A stretch of 64,000 nt of DNA. It comes from Pseudoduganella namucuonensis (GTDB taxonomy: Bacteria; Pseudomonadota; Gammaproteobacteria; Burkholderiales; Burkholderiaceae_D). Made by a program: the position numbers and the translations under genes. Below are positions 25,088-34,150 of this stretch, in pieces; within the stretch, counting starts at the first letter, position 1; each line of letters starts with the position of its first letter. A model generated the notes under the pieces. It saw only the letters and a program-made list of their open reading frames with translations, was not told where the DNA came from and did no database searches. The DNA lies in NCBI RefSeq assembly GCF_900116645.1, contig NZ_FPBO01000011.1, forward strand, positions 145,293 through 209,292. The letters run 5' to 3'.

Positions 25088-26256
25088 GATGCTTTCCCCA
25101 GTCGCGCGGCCAGGGCGGCGGCCTGGCGGTCCTCGAATCCCGTGTCGGCCATCCAGCGCAGCACCGGCCGCGCGGCGGCGATGTCGCGCGCGGCCAGCGC
25201 CGCTTCGAGCAGCAGGCGGGCGTCGGCGGGCTCCTTCTGCACGGCCCAATTCTTCTTCGCCAGCGCGAGCGCGGCGGCGGTGTCGCCCCGCAGGTGCAGC
25301 TCGTAGCGCGCCTGTTCGCGCTGGTGCACGCTGTCGCCCCGGCGCAGCGCGGCGTCGAAGCGGGCGGCCAGTTCGCGCCGCGCGTCCGCAAGTTGCGCCG
25401 GCGATTCGCCGCCCAGCTTGAGGGCCAGCGCGTGGCGCAGCAGCAGGGGGTCCACGCGGCCATGGTCCCGCAACAGCGCGGTGACCTCGCGTGGACGCTC
25501 TTGGACCAGCAGGAAGTCGGCGTAGGCGCCCAGCAGGTAGCCATCGTCCGGGCTGATGGCCAGGGCCTGCCGGTAGCGCGCCTCGGCGCCTGCCGCGTCG
25601 CCATGGCGTTCGCACAATTCGGCGAGCAGGGTCAGCGACCATGCCCGCAGTTCGGCTGGGGCGCCCGCGCCGCGGAGGTGGATGGCGTCCAGCAGGCGGA
25701 TGCTCGGTGCCAGGCGTCCGGTGATGCTGGCGGTGTTGGCCAGGCAAGTGGTGGCCACCAGTTCGTCGGCCAGCGACGACAGGCGCGCGCAGCTGGCGGT
25801 GGCGCCGCCGTAGTCGCCGACAACGGTTTGCACCGTGGCGCGCGTGAGCCAGGCTTGCGGTTCGCCCGGGGCGGCCTTGGTGACGGCCTCCAGGTCGGCC
25901 AGCGCCTCGGCGTAGCGGTGGGTGGACTGGTTCAGCGTGGCGCGCAGGATGCGCACTTCGGTGGGCGGCGCCGGCTGCGTCCACCACGGGGCCAGCGCGG
26001 CTTGCGCGTAGCCGTTGTAGCGGGGATCCGACGCGCCGCGGCCGATGGCGATGTAGCGCCGCGCCAGCGCGGCGGCGGTGGCGGGGTCCTTGGGATTGGC
26101 CGCCAGTCGCGCGCGCATGCGCAGCAGCTCCTGTTGGCCGGGATCGCTTCGGCGCGGCAGGGTTTCGATGACCTGGGCGCCCGACGCGGGCACGTAGGGA
26201 GCGGCGGCGGCCTGCAAGGCGCACAGGCCCAGGGCAATCAGGGTAAGTGGTTTCAT
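25084..26256 (-). CDS. secreted tetratricopeptide-like repeat protein
   Basis: This 390-residue protein begins with a signal peptide (MKPLTLIALGLCALQAAAA). The rest is helical repeat: AALARRYIAIGRG, YAEALADLEAVTKAAPGEPQAWLTRA, GDAAGAEARYRQALAISPDDGYLLGAYADFL and others are TPR-like. It probably acts as a periplasmic scaffold for the neighbouring membrane proteins. It is translationally coupled to the HupE-like gene. The start ATG at 26256 follows a palindromic repeat; the frame upstream is open through that repeat but carries no homology. Confidence 0.82.
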   Translation of the reverse strand: MKPLTLIALGLCALQAAAAPYVPASGAQVIETLPRRSDPGQQELLRMRARLAANPKDPATAAALARRYIAIGRGASDPRYNGYAQAALAPWWTQPAPPTEVRILRATLNQSTHRYAEALADLEAVTKAAPGEPQAWLTRATVQTVVGDYGGATASCARLSSLADELVATTCLANTASITGRLAPSIRLLDAIHLRGAGAPAELRAWSLTLLAELCERHGDAAGAEARYRQALAISPDDGYLLGAYADFLLVQERPREVTALLRDHGRVDPLLLRHALALKLGGESPAQLADARRELAARFDAALRRGDSVHQREQARYELHLRGDTAAALALAKKNWAVQKEPADARLLLEAALAARDIAAARPVLRWMADTGFEDRQAAALAARLGKAS

Positions 26257-26299
26257 GGCGTTGTGCGGAAATGTGTTGGAAATGCTGGTGGACCGTATC

Positions 26300-26379
26300 C
26301 CGTCGTTCCCGCGCAGGCGGGAGCCCAAGTTCCTGGCGGTGCCCGAAACTTGGGTCCCGCGCCTGCGCGGGGACGACGG
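26300..26379. repeat. imperfect palindromic repeat of the CGTTCCCGCGCAGGCGGGA type
   Basis: The left arm (about 26300-26331) and right arm (about 26347-26379) are near-perfect inverted copies with a two-base indel and single mismatches around a 15-base centre. It lies between the lipoprotein stop and the TPR gene start and could form a hairpin in the shared transcript. No second copy occurs in this window. Confidence 0.8.
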
Positions 26380-26397
26380 CGGGCACGGCGGGCACCC

Positions 26398-26634
26398 TTA
26401 CTCCACCTTCTCCGGCTCCAAGTCTTCCGGCATGGTGGCGGCGACGGCGTCGATCTCCTCCGGCTCCTTGTCCTCCGGCGACGCCCCGACGAAGGCCGTC
26501 ACCGACTTGAAGAAGGCGTCCAGCGTGACGACCGGCGGGGTGATGACGGGCGGCGTGGTGCCGCCGCCGTCATGTCCGCCGCCGCCGCAGGCGCTCAGCA
26601 GCAACAGCGCGGCAATGCTTGCAAGCTTGTTCAT
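26398..26634 (-). CDS. small lipoprotein
   Basis: This 78-residue protein has a lipoprotein signal (MNKLASIAALLLLSAC, lipobox LSAC), a glycine-rich linker, a Thr/Pro-rich stretch and an acidic C-terminus (DKEPEEIDAVAATMPEDLEPEKVE). No enzymatic domain is visible. It follows the DUF4331 gene after a 10-base gap and is probably an accessory part of the same envelope cluster. Confidence 0.8.
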   Translation of the reverse strand: MNKLASIAALLLLSACGGGGHDGGGTTPPVITPPVVTLDAFFKSVTAFVGASPEDKEPEEIDAVAATMPEDLEPEKVE

Positions 26635-26644
26635 GTCGGCCTCC

Positions 26645-28162
26645 TTATTGCTGCGGCGAGCCGGCGATCGGCGTTTTCAGGTAGGGGAAGGCGGCCGTGA
26701 AGGCGCCGTCGTCCAGGTAGGCGCCGTCGGTGAAGCGCAGCGCGCCGGCCGGCGCGTCCGACGGCGCGCAGCCCAGGTTCAGCGTGCACAGCTTGCCCAT
26801 CACCACGCGCAGCGAGATGTCGACCACGTCGTCGCCGGGACGGCGGCCATTGGGGTAGCCGGCGTTGTCGCCATCGATCACGCCCAGGCGCTTTTGCGCG
26901 CCCATCGCCACCGGCGCGATCGAGGTGTTCAGCCGCAGCATTTCGGACGCCGTCACCGACGCCGGCTGGTTCAGCCCCTTGACGCCGGTGAGGAAGGCGG
27001 CCACCAGGTCGTTGCGCGGGAAGTTGGTGGGCGCCTTGGCGCCGGCGCCGCCGTACAGGATTTCAACCAGCGCGGGCAGCGTGGGGTTGGTGACGTAGTC
27101 CGCGAACTGGCCGTCGGCCGTGGGCTTGCTGTGGTTGAAGCGGTCCTTGTCCTTCAGGCCGATCACCACCTCGTTCACCAGCGGCATGCCCAGGCGCGAC
27201 ACCTGTGTCCAGGCGCCGCCCTCCTTGGACGCGCCCACCCTGGTGCCCGGCATGGCGTTGAGCAGGCGGCCCTGGCGCATGCTGGCCGTGGTCCAGCCGC
27301 CGATCACGGGGTTGGTGCCGCCGGCGGCCGTCAGGCAGGATTTTGCCACTTCCAGTTCGATCGAGGTGATGTTCTTGTCCGCCAGGTCGTCCTTGGCGGC
27401 CCGCTCGGCGTTGGCCGCGAATTCGACCGCCGGCGCCTTGATGTTGATCAGGTCGAAGGTCTCGCCCAGGTTGACCGCGAACGGGTCCTTGCGCTGGCCG
27501 ACGAACATGCGGGCCGGCGTGGCGCAGCCGGGGATGTTGACGGCGTAGACGTGCTTGGCCGCGTACGCCGCGTAGTTCGGAATCGACTTGTTGCCGATGT
27601 TGTCCAGCGGCTTGTCGAAGGTGGTGCCGCCGCCGCTGGCGTTGGTGAGCGCCGCGCGCGTGCCGCCGCGGCGGTCCCCGCGCACCAGGTTCACGGTGTA
27701 GGTTTCGCGCACGTTGGCGCCGGCGGCGTTGACGTCGGCGATGGCGCCGCCGTTGATCACCAGCGGAATCGACACCTTCTTGCCGCCCACCGTGAGCTGG
27801 GTGTCCTTGTTGGCGTTGTTGAAGCGGAACTGGAAGGTCAGGTCCTCCTTGGCGTCGCCGTTGTTGTCGATGTGGATCTCGTACAGCGCGTCCGGGTCCA
27901 TCTGGAAGTAATTCGGGCCGCCGTAGGCGTCCTGCAGCGGCACGTAGTTGGCGATCAGCGTGACGTAGTCGGCGCGGCCCGGCTCGTAGCTGCGGAACAT
28001 GTAGAAGTCGGTCGCGTCCACCGTGGGTTGCTTGGTGATGAAGGGCGCCTCCCGGTGGCTGGACGCCTGCGCCGGCGGCGGGCAGATGGCCATCAGGCCG
28101 GTCATCGCGAGCATTGCTACCTGGATCTGCCGGTTGAACGGCCTCTTGACGATGTGTGACAT
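26645..28162 (-). CDS. DUF4331 family secreted protein
   Basis: This 505-residue protein begins with a cationic, hydrophobic signal region ending PPPAQA, followed directly by SSHREAPFITKQPTVDATDFYMFRS, the diagnostic start of DUF4331. The body contains YVTLIANYVPLQDAYGGPNYFQMDPDALYEIHIDNNGD and the YPNGRRPGDDVVDISLRV segment near the end, both typical. Family members are exported; their function is not established. GGGGAAAGAG upstream supports the ATG at 28162. It is the first gene of the minus-strand envelope cluster, so the promoter should lie in 28163-28380. Confidence 0.88.
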   Translation of the reverse strand: MSHIVKRPFNRQIQVAMLAMTGLMAICPPPAQASSHREAPFITKQPTVDATDFYMFRSYEPGRADYVTLIANYVPLQDAYGGPNYFQMDPDALYEIHIDNNGDAKEDLTFQFRFNNANKDTQLTVGGKKVSIPLVINGGAIADVNAAGANVRETYTVNLVRGDRRGGTRAALTNASGGGTTFDKPLDNIGNKSIPNYAAYAAKHVYAVNIPGCATPARMFVGQRKDPFAVNLGETFDLINIKAPAVEFAANAERAAKDDLADKNITSIELEVAKSCLTAAGGTNPVIGGWTTASMRQGRLLNAMPGTRVGASKEGGAWTQVSRLGMPLVNEVVIGLKDKDRFNHSKPTADGQFADYVTNPTLPALVEILYGGAGAKAPTNFPRNDLVAAFLTGVKGLNQPASVTASEMLRLNTSIAPVAMGAQKRLGVIDGDNAGYPNGRRPGDDVVDISLRVVMGKLCTLNLGCAPSDAPAGALRFTDGAYLDDGAFTAAFPYLKTPIAGSPQQ

Positions 28163-28382
28163 TTCTCTTTCCCCCAATAGGTTTAACGGAATGGCAGCGC
28201 CCGGTGACCAATGCAGCGCCGCACTGCCATATACGGGTGAGACCCGCGGGTGGATTCAAAATTCTTAAAATTATTCGGCTGCTATCGCAATGGCTGGGTT
28301 TGTGACGTAAAACCCTGTTTTTGCTGGGTTTTTTGGCGTTTTGGTATTGCTTTCGAAAAACGATGCCCGCAAAATCGGGACA

Positions 28383-29585
28383 TTGCCCACTCCCAATTAT
28401 CCGGAGCGAACCATCGACACCGCCGCGACCCTCTTCCGCCGTTTCAGCCCCCGCATCGTCATCGCCCTGGCGCTGGGCGGCCCTTTCGCGGCATCCTCCG
28501 CGTCCGCCCCGGCGCCGTTGCCGGTCACGCAACTGAACGAGCAAGTCATCATGGTGCCGGCCGGGCCGGGCTTGGGCGTGGCGCTGGAAACCACCGTCTA
28601 CAAGCCGGACGGCGCCGGACCGTTCCCGCTGCTGGTGATCAACCACGGCAAGGCGCCGGGCGACCCCAAGCTGCAGACGCGCGACCGCTTCGTCCACATG
28701 GCGAGCGCCTTCGTGCGGCGCGGCTACGCGGTGATGGTGCCGATGCGCACCGGCTTCGCCCAGTCGTCCGGGAAATACATCGACCACGGCTGCAACATGA
28801 CGGCCAACGGCTACACCCAGGCCAACGACGTGCGCGACGCGATCAACTACGCGCGCCAGCAGCGTTGGGTGGACGCGGAACATATCGTGGTGGCCGGCCA
28901 GTCCTACGGCGGCCTGGCGACCATGGCGCTGGCCACGCAGGAGATCCCCGGCGTGCGCGGCGTGATGAACTTCGCCGGCGGCCTGCGCGTGCATGGCGGC
29001 TCGTGCGACTGGCAGGGCGCGCTGGTGCGCGCCTTCGCCGAGTACGGCAAGCGCAGCAAGATGGAAAGCATGTGGATGTACGGCGCCAACGATTCCTACT
29101 TCGGCCCGGAGCTGGTGAAGCGCATGCACAGCGCCTACACGGTGGGCGGCGCCAGCGCGCAGCTGATCGCCTTCGGCGAATTCAAGCGCGACGCGCACAC
29201 CATGCTGGCCAGCCGCGACGGCGAACAGCTGTGGCTGCCGGAGGCGGAGCGCTTCCTGGCGCGCATCGGCATGCCGGTGCGGGAGAAGTTCGCGGTGGCG
29301 CCGCAGCAGCAGGCCACCAGCTACGCGGCGGTGGACGACGTGTCCGCGCTGCCGTACCTGGCGTCCACCGGCCGCGAGGCCTACCGCAGCTTCCTGCAAC
29401 GCCAGACGCCGCGCGCGTTCGCGGTGTCGGCGTCCGGCGCGTGGGGCTGGGCGGAGGAGGGCGAGGACCCGGCCGCCAACGCGCTGGCCGCCTGCCAGAC
29501 CCGGAGCCCGCAGCCTTGCCGGCTCTACTCGGTCGACAACTTCGTGGTGTGGCCGGGCGACAGCTCGGCCGGCCGGACCGAATAA
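28383..29585 (+). CDS. secreted alpha/beta hydrolase (dienelactone-hydrolase/PET-like fold)
   Basis: This protein of about 400 residues has an export signal (FRRFSPRIVIALALGGPFAASSASA). An alpha/beta-hydrolase domain follows: FPLLVINHGKAPGD (oxyanion region) and the nucleophile elbow VVAGQSYGGLATMA. A late His in FKRDAHTML is a candidate catalytic His. The start is uncertain: TTG at 28341, 28347 and 28383 are possible but poorly placed. The best Shine-Dalgarno (GGAG, 28403-28406) instead faces an ATC codon at 28413, which would give an ideal signal-peptide length. It is divergent from the DUF4331 gene. The substrate ester is unknown. Confidence 0.8.
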   Translation: MPTPNYPERTIDTAATLFRRFSPRIVIALALGGPFAASSASAPAPLPVTQLNEQVIMVPAGPGLGVALETTVYKPDGAGPFPLLVINHGKAPGDPKLQTRDRFVHMASAFVRRGYAVMVPMRTGFAQSSGKYIDHGCNMTANGYTQANDVRDAINYARQQRWVDAEHIVVAGQSYGGLATMALATQEIPGVRGVMNFAGGLRVHGGSCDWQGALVRAFAEYGKRSKMESMWMYGANDSYFGPELVKRMHSAYTVGGASAQLIAFGEFKRDAHTMLASRDGEQLWLPEAERFLARIGMPVREKFAVAPQQQATSYAAVDDVSALPYLASTGREAYRSFLQRQTPRAFAVSASGAWGWAEEGEDPAANALAACQTRSPQPCRLYSVDNFVVWPGDSSAGRTE

Positions 29586-29757
29586 TGCCGCTTTCCCCCG
29601 CGCGGGTCGGTCGGCATGCTGCCTGACCTTCCGGTCGTGCCGACGATCGCCGAACCGTTGAGGTAAAGAGCCGGGGCGTAGCTTTGCGGTAGATCAAACC
29701 CCATCCGCGCGGGCCGGCACATGATGGTCGATTCACGTCCACTACTTCGAGTCCGCG

Positions 29758-30222
29758 ATGACGATAAGACAATTCCTGCTGCAAAGACCAGGCCTGGACC
29801 GTGCCGGAACGCGCGTGGTCGCCGGACCCGCGTTGCGAATCCGGCGCGCGGGCATTGTTTTCATGGTGGCGACCGTCTTGCTGGCCATTGTGTTTGGCGG
29901 GGATGGGCCGGCGGAGGCGTCCGGCGGCACCGACGCGCCGCTGGTCGCCGCGGCGCGGCTGGCGGCCGCGTTGGCGTGGCTCGGCTCGCTGGCCTATCTG
30001 GCGGACACGGTCGGCGGCAAGCCCGAGCGGGTCCGGGTACTGCGCGCGGACGGCAGCAGCCAGATGGCCGACGTCTACGGCGCCAGCGACATAGCGGACG
30101 GCCACACCCGGGAAGTCAAGGCCCGCTTCTATCACTACACCGGCGAGCCCGCATGGCTGACGGGCAATGGCTACGAAAAAATGCCGATCACCCGGACAGG
30201 CGCGCGATTGGCGACGCCATAG
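29758..30222 (+). CDS. hypothetical small membrane protein
   Basis: This 154-residue frame has two likely membrane segments (about residues 32-50, GIVFMVATVLLAIVFGG, and 64-85, AAARLAAALAWLGSLAYLA) and a polar tail with RVRVLRADGSSQMADVYGASD. I recognise no domain. There is no strong ribosome site before the ATG at 29758, and the 172 bases between the hydrolase and this gene show no clear promoter. Coding is supported by length and codon bias only. Confidence 0.5.
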   Translation: MTIRQFLLQRPGLDRAGTRVVAGPALRIRRAGIVFMVATVLLAIVFGGDGPAEASGGTDAPLVAAARLAAALAWLGSLAYLADTVGGKPERVRVLRADGSSQMADVYGASDIADGHTREVKARFYHYTGEPAWLTGNGYEKMPITRTGARLATP

Positions 30223-30266
30223 GCGGCACTACGAGACTTCTCAAAGGAAGCCGCGGGCGCGGTGAT

Positions 30267-30482
30267 TCAGTTCTTGTCGTATTGAAAGCACTGCACGCGG
30301 GCGAAGGCCTCGGCGGTCTTGGTGTGCGCGACAACCATGCGGTCGAACAGGTCGCGCGCCAGCAGGTGGTAGACCTCGATCTTGGCGCACTCGCTCAGTT
30401 CGTGGGCGACTGCCTGTTCCTCGGCGAGGGCGGCCGCGAATTCGCGATACGCCGCCAGGCCTTCTTGGCGATAGATCGACAT
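30267..30482 (-). CDS. hypothetical small protein (71 residues)
   Basis: The frame starts ATG at 30482 with a strong AGGAGG eight bases upstream, which makes translation likely. The product MSIYRQEGLAAYREFAAALA... is helical and slightly acidic, with a Cys in SECAKIEVYHLL and an end reading CFQYDKN. No domain is recognised. It follows the rhamnosidase gene on the same strand after 86 bases but is probably independent. Confidence 0.65.
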   Translation of the reverse strand: MSIYRQEGLAAYREFAAALAEEQAVAHELSECAKIEVYHLLARDLFDRMVVAHTKTAEAFARVQCFQYDKN

Positions 30483-30568
30483 GCTGACCTCCTGATCGAA
30501 AAGTCATCATAGCATGGCGGGCCGCCCGGCGACGGGAACGGTCGCCAAGGCGGCAAGCGCGCGGCGCT

Positions 30569-33500
30569 CTACCGCGCGGTGAACGTGTAGCGTCCGGACG
30601 CCACCTCGAACACCGCTTTTCCGCCCTCATGCTTGACGAACTTGACGTGGGGCGTGTCGCCCGCTTTTCCATCGATCAGCACGGCGCCGGCGTGGCTGGC
30701 CGGGATGAGCACCGTGGCGCTGCTGTTGGCCGGGATCGCGAACGTGTACTCCGTCTTGTCGCCGGCCCGTTTCCAGCCGCTTTCGATGCGGCCATACATG
30801 CCGTCGTAGTGGCCCTTCGCGTGGCGCATGCCGCCGGTGGGATCGGCTTCCGGCTTCAGGATGAAGTGCTTGAATCCCGGGCTGGCCTCGTCGCGGGCGA
30901 TCCCCAGCGAATGGTCCACCATCCACGCGCCGACGGCGCCGAAGGAGTAGTGGTTGAACGAGTTCATGGTGTTGTTGCCACCGAAGCCGTTCGTGGCGGT
31001 GTACGAATCCAGCCGCTCCCACACCGTCGTCGCGCCCTGTTCCACGGGGTAGAGCCAGGAAGGGTAGCTGGTCTGCTGCAGCAGACGGTAGGCCAGGTCC
31101 GAACGGCCGCTGTCCGACAGCGCCTGGTTGATCCACGCGGTGCCGATGAAGCCGGTCATCAGGGAATAGGGCGGCAGGGCCGTGCCGTTCCCGGCGTGGT
31201 TGGCGCGCTGCACGGTGGTGGCGAGGTGCCGCCCGGCCGCTTCCCGTTCCTTGTCTCCCAGCAGATCGAACGCCAGCGGCAGCACGTACGAGGTCTGGGT
31301 GTCGATCGGGTCGCCCGCGCTGCGCTTCGTGGCGGGGAACTGGTTGAACGAGGAACGCACCGTCTTGCCGGATTGCGGATCGATATAGTGCGCGCTGAAG
31401 AAGCGCTTGCGCTCCGCGATGAGCCGGTCGAAGGCCTCGGCGTCGGCGGCCTTGCCCAGTACCGCGGCGAACCTGCTCATGATTTGCAGGTCGTTGATGA
31501 ACTGTGCTTCCCACAGCAGGGAATTGTCGTTCTTCTCCTGTTCCGGCCCCAGCCAGTCGCCCAGGTTGCCCCACGCGGTCGGGTCTTCCTGGACCAGGAC
31601 GCCGCTCTGGCGATCGAAGTTCTTCGCCACGACGAAGTCGATGTAGCGCTTCATCGCGTCATAGTGCTCCGCCGCCAATGCCTTGTCGGCGTACTGCTGG
31701 TAGCTTTCCCAGGCCACGGTGATGGCCGCGCTGCCCCAAAGCACGCCGCCGAAGCCGCCGCCCAGCGGCGCCACGTCGGTGAACCTGCCATCGTCGCGCT
31801 GGGTGTCGCGCATGGCCAGCATATGCCTGCGCAGGAATTGGGGCAGCTCGGCCATGTAGGTGGCGGTGCGGGAAAACACCGAGATATCCCCGCTCCAGCC
31901 CAGGCGCTCGTTGCGCTGCGGGCAGTCGGTGGGAATCGACAGGAAATTGCCGTAGGTCGACCAGGTGATGTTTTCCCAGAGCTTGTTGACCTTGGCGTTG
32001 GAGGTTTCATAGTGCGACGCCAGCTTGTGCACGGAACTGAGCACGCGGCCAGTGACGGACTTGAGCGGGAGCGCCTTGGCCAAGCCGGTGATCTCGATGT
32101 AGCGGAAACCGTGGGAAGTGAAGCGGGGCGCGATCACTTCCGCGCCGCCACGCGTGACGTATATTTCCTGGGCCATCGCGCCGCGTATGTTCTCGAGCAT
32201 GATCATGCCCTGGTTGCCGGCGTACTGCGGCATGTCGGGATAGCTCACTTCCGCGAAGCGCAGCACCACCTTCTTGCCAGGCGCCACGCCGGACAGCATG
32301 ACTTCCGGCACGCCCACCATGTTCTGGCCCATGTCGTACACGAACACGCCAGGCCGCACTTCCTTTACGGATTGGGCTTGCAGTTGGCGGACGTTGCGGA
32401 CCGGCTGGTCGAACTGGCCGCTCAGGCGCCATTGGCTGTAGTCGTCAACCGGCGGCATCCCGTGCGACCGATTGGAAGGATCCTTGCTGATATTGCCGGA
32501 CAAGCCGACCTCCACCGCCGGTTGCCAGGCCGAGGCGTCGTAGGACGCTGTGCTCCAGCCGCGGACCAGTTTTTCCTTCGACGCGTCGTACACTTCGCCC
32601 TGGAACAGGCTGCCATAGCGCAGCGGGCCGTCGTTGAAGTATTGCCAGCTAGCCGGGTCGCTGACGACGACATCCTCTTTGCCGTCGGCATAGGTGATCA
32701 CGAGCTTGGCCAGCAGCGATTGCCGGTCGCCGAAGAAGTTCCAGAACTGGCCCATGTAGGTGGCGCCGCCGCTCCACCAGCCCTCGCCCAGCATCGCGCC
32801 CAGCGCGTTCCTGCCCGGCTTGACAAGGCTGGTGACATCGTAGGTCTGATACAGGTGCGTGCGGTTGTATTGCGTGAGGCCGGGATTGAAATAGTCGTTG
32901 CCGACCTTCTTGCCGTTCAGATGGACCTCGTAAATGCCGCGCGCCGTCACGTACAGGCGGGCCCGGGCGATCGCTGCGCGGCTGGCCGAGAAACTGGTGC
33001 GCAGCATCGGCATGGCGTTGCGGCTGGGGTCCGCGACCACCGTCCTGCCCTCCTGGCCGCCCTCGATCCGGTACGCGTTATTCGAGACGATGACGCCGCC
33101 GTTCGAACCGGAGAATATGCCGGCATACGGCTTGCCGGCGAGCAGTTCCGAGAAGAGCGGGTTGGACGGGCTGCGGTAATTCCGCACTTCCACGTTGGAA
33201 AACGCCGCCGATTGGCCGCGCGGGGCGTGGAAGCCGATATCGGCCACCACCGGAAACGCGATGGCGTCCCCGCCCAGTGGATTCAGATTGAGGTCGGCGA
33301 TCAGGTTCTCTTTGCCGTCGCCGTTGATTTCGAGGCGCGTGTTGCCCAGGCTGGAGCTGAGGCTGACCTTGTGCGCTTCGTATTTGTTGTTCTCGTTGAT
33401 GACGGAAAGCGGGATGGCCAACGACTTGAAGGGAACATCCTTGCTGTCCTTGGGCGTATAGCCGACCCGATAGATATTGAGCACCGCGTTCGACTTCGAC

Positions 33501-34150
33501 AGCAGCGGGGCGATATCGATTTCCAGCATCACGAAGGATGCGTTTTTCGCGCTCTCGAGGTGATGCAGGTTCTTGACCTTGTCCATCAAGCGCGGATCGT
33601 TGGCGCCGTAGACGAAGCCGGCGCGGGTGCTGCCGGACGCCTGGTCCAGCCGCATCGCGTAATTGATCTTGAACACGGGCAGATAGGGCGAATACAGGGG
33701 CAGGTCCCGGTCGCCGCCGCCTATCCACTTCGCGCCGCTCCAGCTCGCCAGCTTGGCGTCCGATTGCGACAATCCGGTTTCGAACCAGGAGGCGGCTTGC
33801 CGTGGGCGGTCGTTCCCATCCCACACCTCGACGGACCAGTCGTAGCGCCGCGCGGCGGCCAGGGGCTTGCCGGCGTACTCGATGTTCAGCGACTGGTCGT
33901 TCTTGATCTTGCCCGACTTCCAGACAACCTCGCCGCCATCCTTCACCACCAGCGCGTAGGCGGTCTGGCGCTGGCCCTTGGCTTGGCCGTCCGCCAGCAT
34001 TTTCCAGCTGAACCGGGGACGCTCGATGTCGATCCCGATGGGGGTAGTCGTGTATTCGACCCTTAAATCGCCCACCCTTGGAGCCGCGGCCATCGCGGCG
34101 CCGGTCCATAACAAGGGGAGGATAAACAATGAAATGATTAGTTTTTTCAT
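30569..34150 (-). CDS. alpha-L-rhamnosidase, glycoside hydrolase family 78
   Basis: This 1193-residue secreted enzyme removes terminal L-rhamnose from plant or microbial glycans or flavonoid glycosides. A signal peptide (MKKLIISLFILPLLWTGAAMA) is followed by accessory beta-domains; RARLYVTARGIYEVHLNGKKV and FNPGLTQYNRTHLYQTYDVT are GH78 hallmarks. The (alpha/alpha)6 catalytic domain (about residues 715-1075) contains TDCPQRNERLGWSGD, which includes the catalytic-acid region, and TTVWERLDSY. It is larger than typical GH78 because of extra N-terminal beta-domain sequence (about residues 140-340). No transporter or other pectin-degrading gene is adjacent. Confidence 0.92.
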   Translation of the reverse strand: MKKLIISLFILPLLWTGAAMAAAPRVGDLRVEYTTTPIGIDIERPRFSWKMLADGQAKGQRQTAYALVVKDGGEVVWKSGKIKNDQSLNIEYAGKPLAAARRYDWSVEVWDGNDRPRQAASWFETGLSQSDAKLASWSGAKWIGGGDRDLPLYSPYLPVFKINYAMRLDQASGSTRAGFVYGANDPRLMDKVKNLHHLESAKNASFVMLEIDIAPLLSKSNAVLNIYRVGYTPKDSKDVPFKSLAIPLSVINENNKYEAHKVSLSSSLGNTRLEINGDGKENLIADLNLNPLGGDAIAFPVVADIGFHAPRGQSAAFSNVEVRNYRSPSNPLFSELLAGKPYAGIFSGSNGGVIVSNNAYRIEGGQEGRTVVADPSRNAMPMLRTSFSASRAAIARARLYVTARGIYEVHLNGKKVGNDYFNPGLTQYNRTHLYQTYDVTSLVKPGRNALGAMLGEGWWSGGATYMGQFWNFFGDRQSLLAKLVITYADGKEDVVVSDPASWQYFNDGPLRYGSLFQGEVYDASKEKLVRGWSTASYDASAWQPAVEVGLSGNISKDPSNRSHGMPPVDDYSQWRLSGQFDQPVRNVRQLQAQSVKEVRPGVFVYDMGQNMVGVPEVMLSGVAPGKKVVLRFAEVSYPDMPQYAGNQGMIMLENIRGAMAQEIYVTRGGAEVIAPRFTSHGFRYIEITGLAKALPLKSVTGRVLSSVHKLASHYETSNAKVNKLWENITWSTYGNFLSIPTDCPQRNERLGWSGDISVFSRTATYMAELPQFLRRHMLAMRDTQRDDGRFTDVAPLGGGFGGVLWGSAAITVAWESYQQYADKALAAEHYDAMKRYIDFVVAKNFDRQSGVLVQEDPTAWGNLGDWLGPEQEKNDNSLLWEAQFINDLQIMSRFAAVLGKAADAEAFDRLIAERKRFFSAHYIDPQSGKTVRSSFNQFPATKRSAGDPIDTQTSYVLPLAFDLLGDKEREAAGRHLATTVQRANHAGNGTALPPYSLMTGFIGTAWINQALSDSGRSDLAYRLLQQTSYPSWLYPVEQGATTVWERLDSYTATNGFGGNNTMNSFNHYSFGAVGAWMVDHSLGIARDEASPGFKHFILKPEADPTGGMRHAKGHYDGMYGRIESGWKRAGDKTEYTFAIPANSSATVLIPASHAGAVLIDGKAGDTPHVKFVKHEGGKAVFEVASGRYTFTAR

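Noticed and set aside
28163..28382. Possible riboswitch in the AT-rich leader before the hydrolase and DUF4331 genes
   Set aside because: No conserved riboswitch core could be recognised; the stretch is better read as a divergent promoter region.
29525..29722. Minus-strand 65-codon frame with MGFDLPQSYAPALYLNGS, considered as a gene remnant
   Set aside because: It overlaps the end of the hydrolase gene, has no ribosome site, and resembles nothing I can name.
30629..34066. 1145-codon plus-strand open frame opposite the rhamnosidase
   Set aside because: No domain pattern; antisense shadow of a strongly supported GH78 gene.
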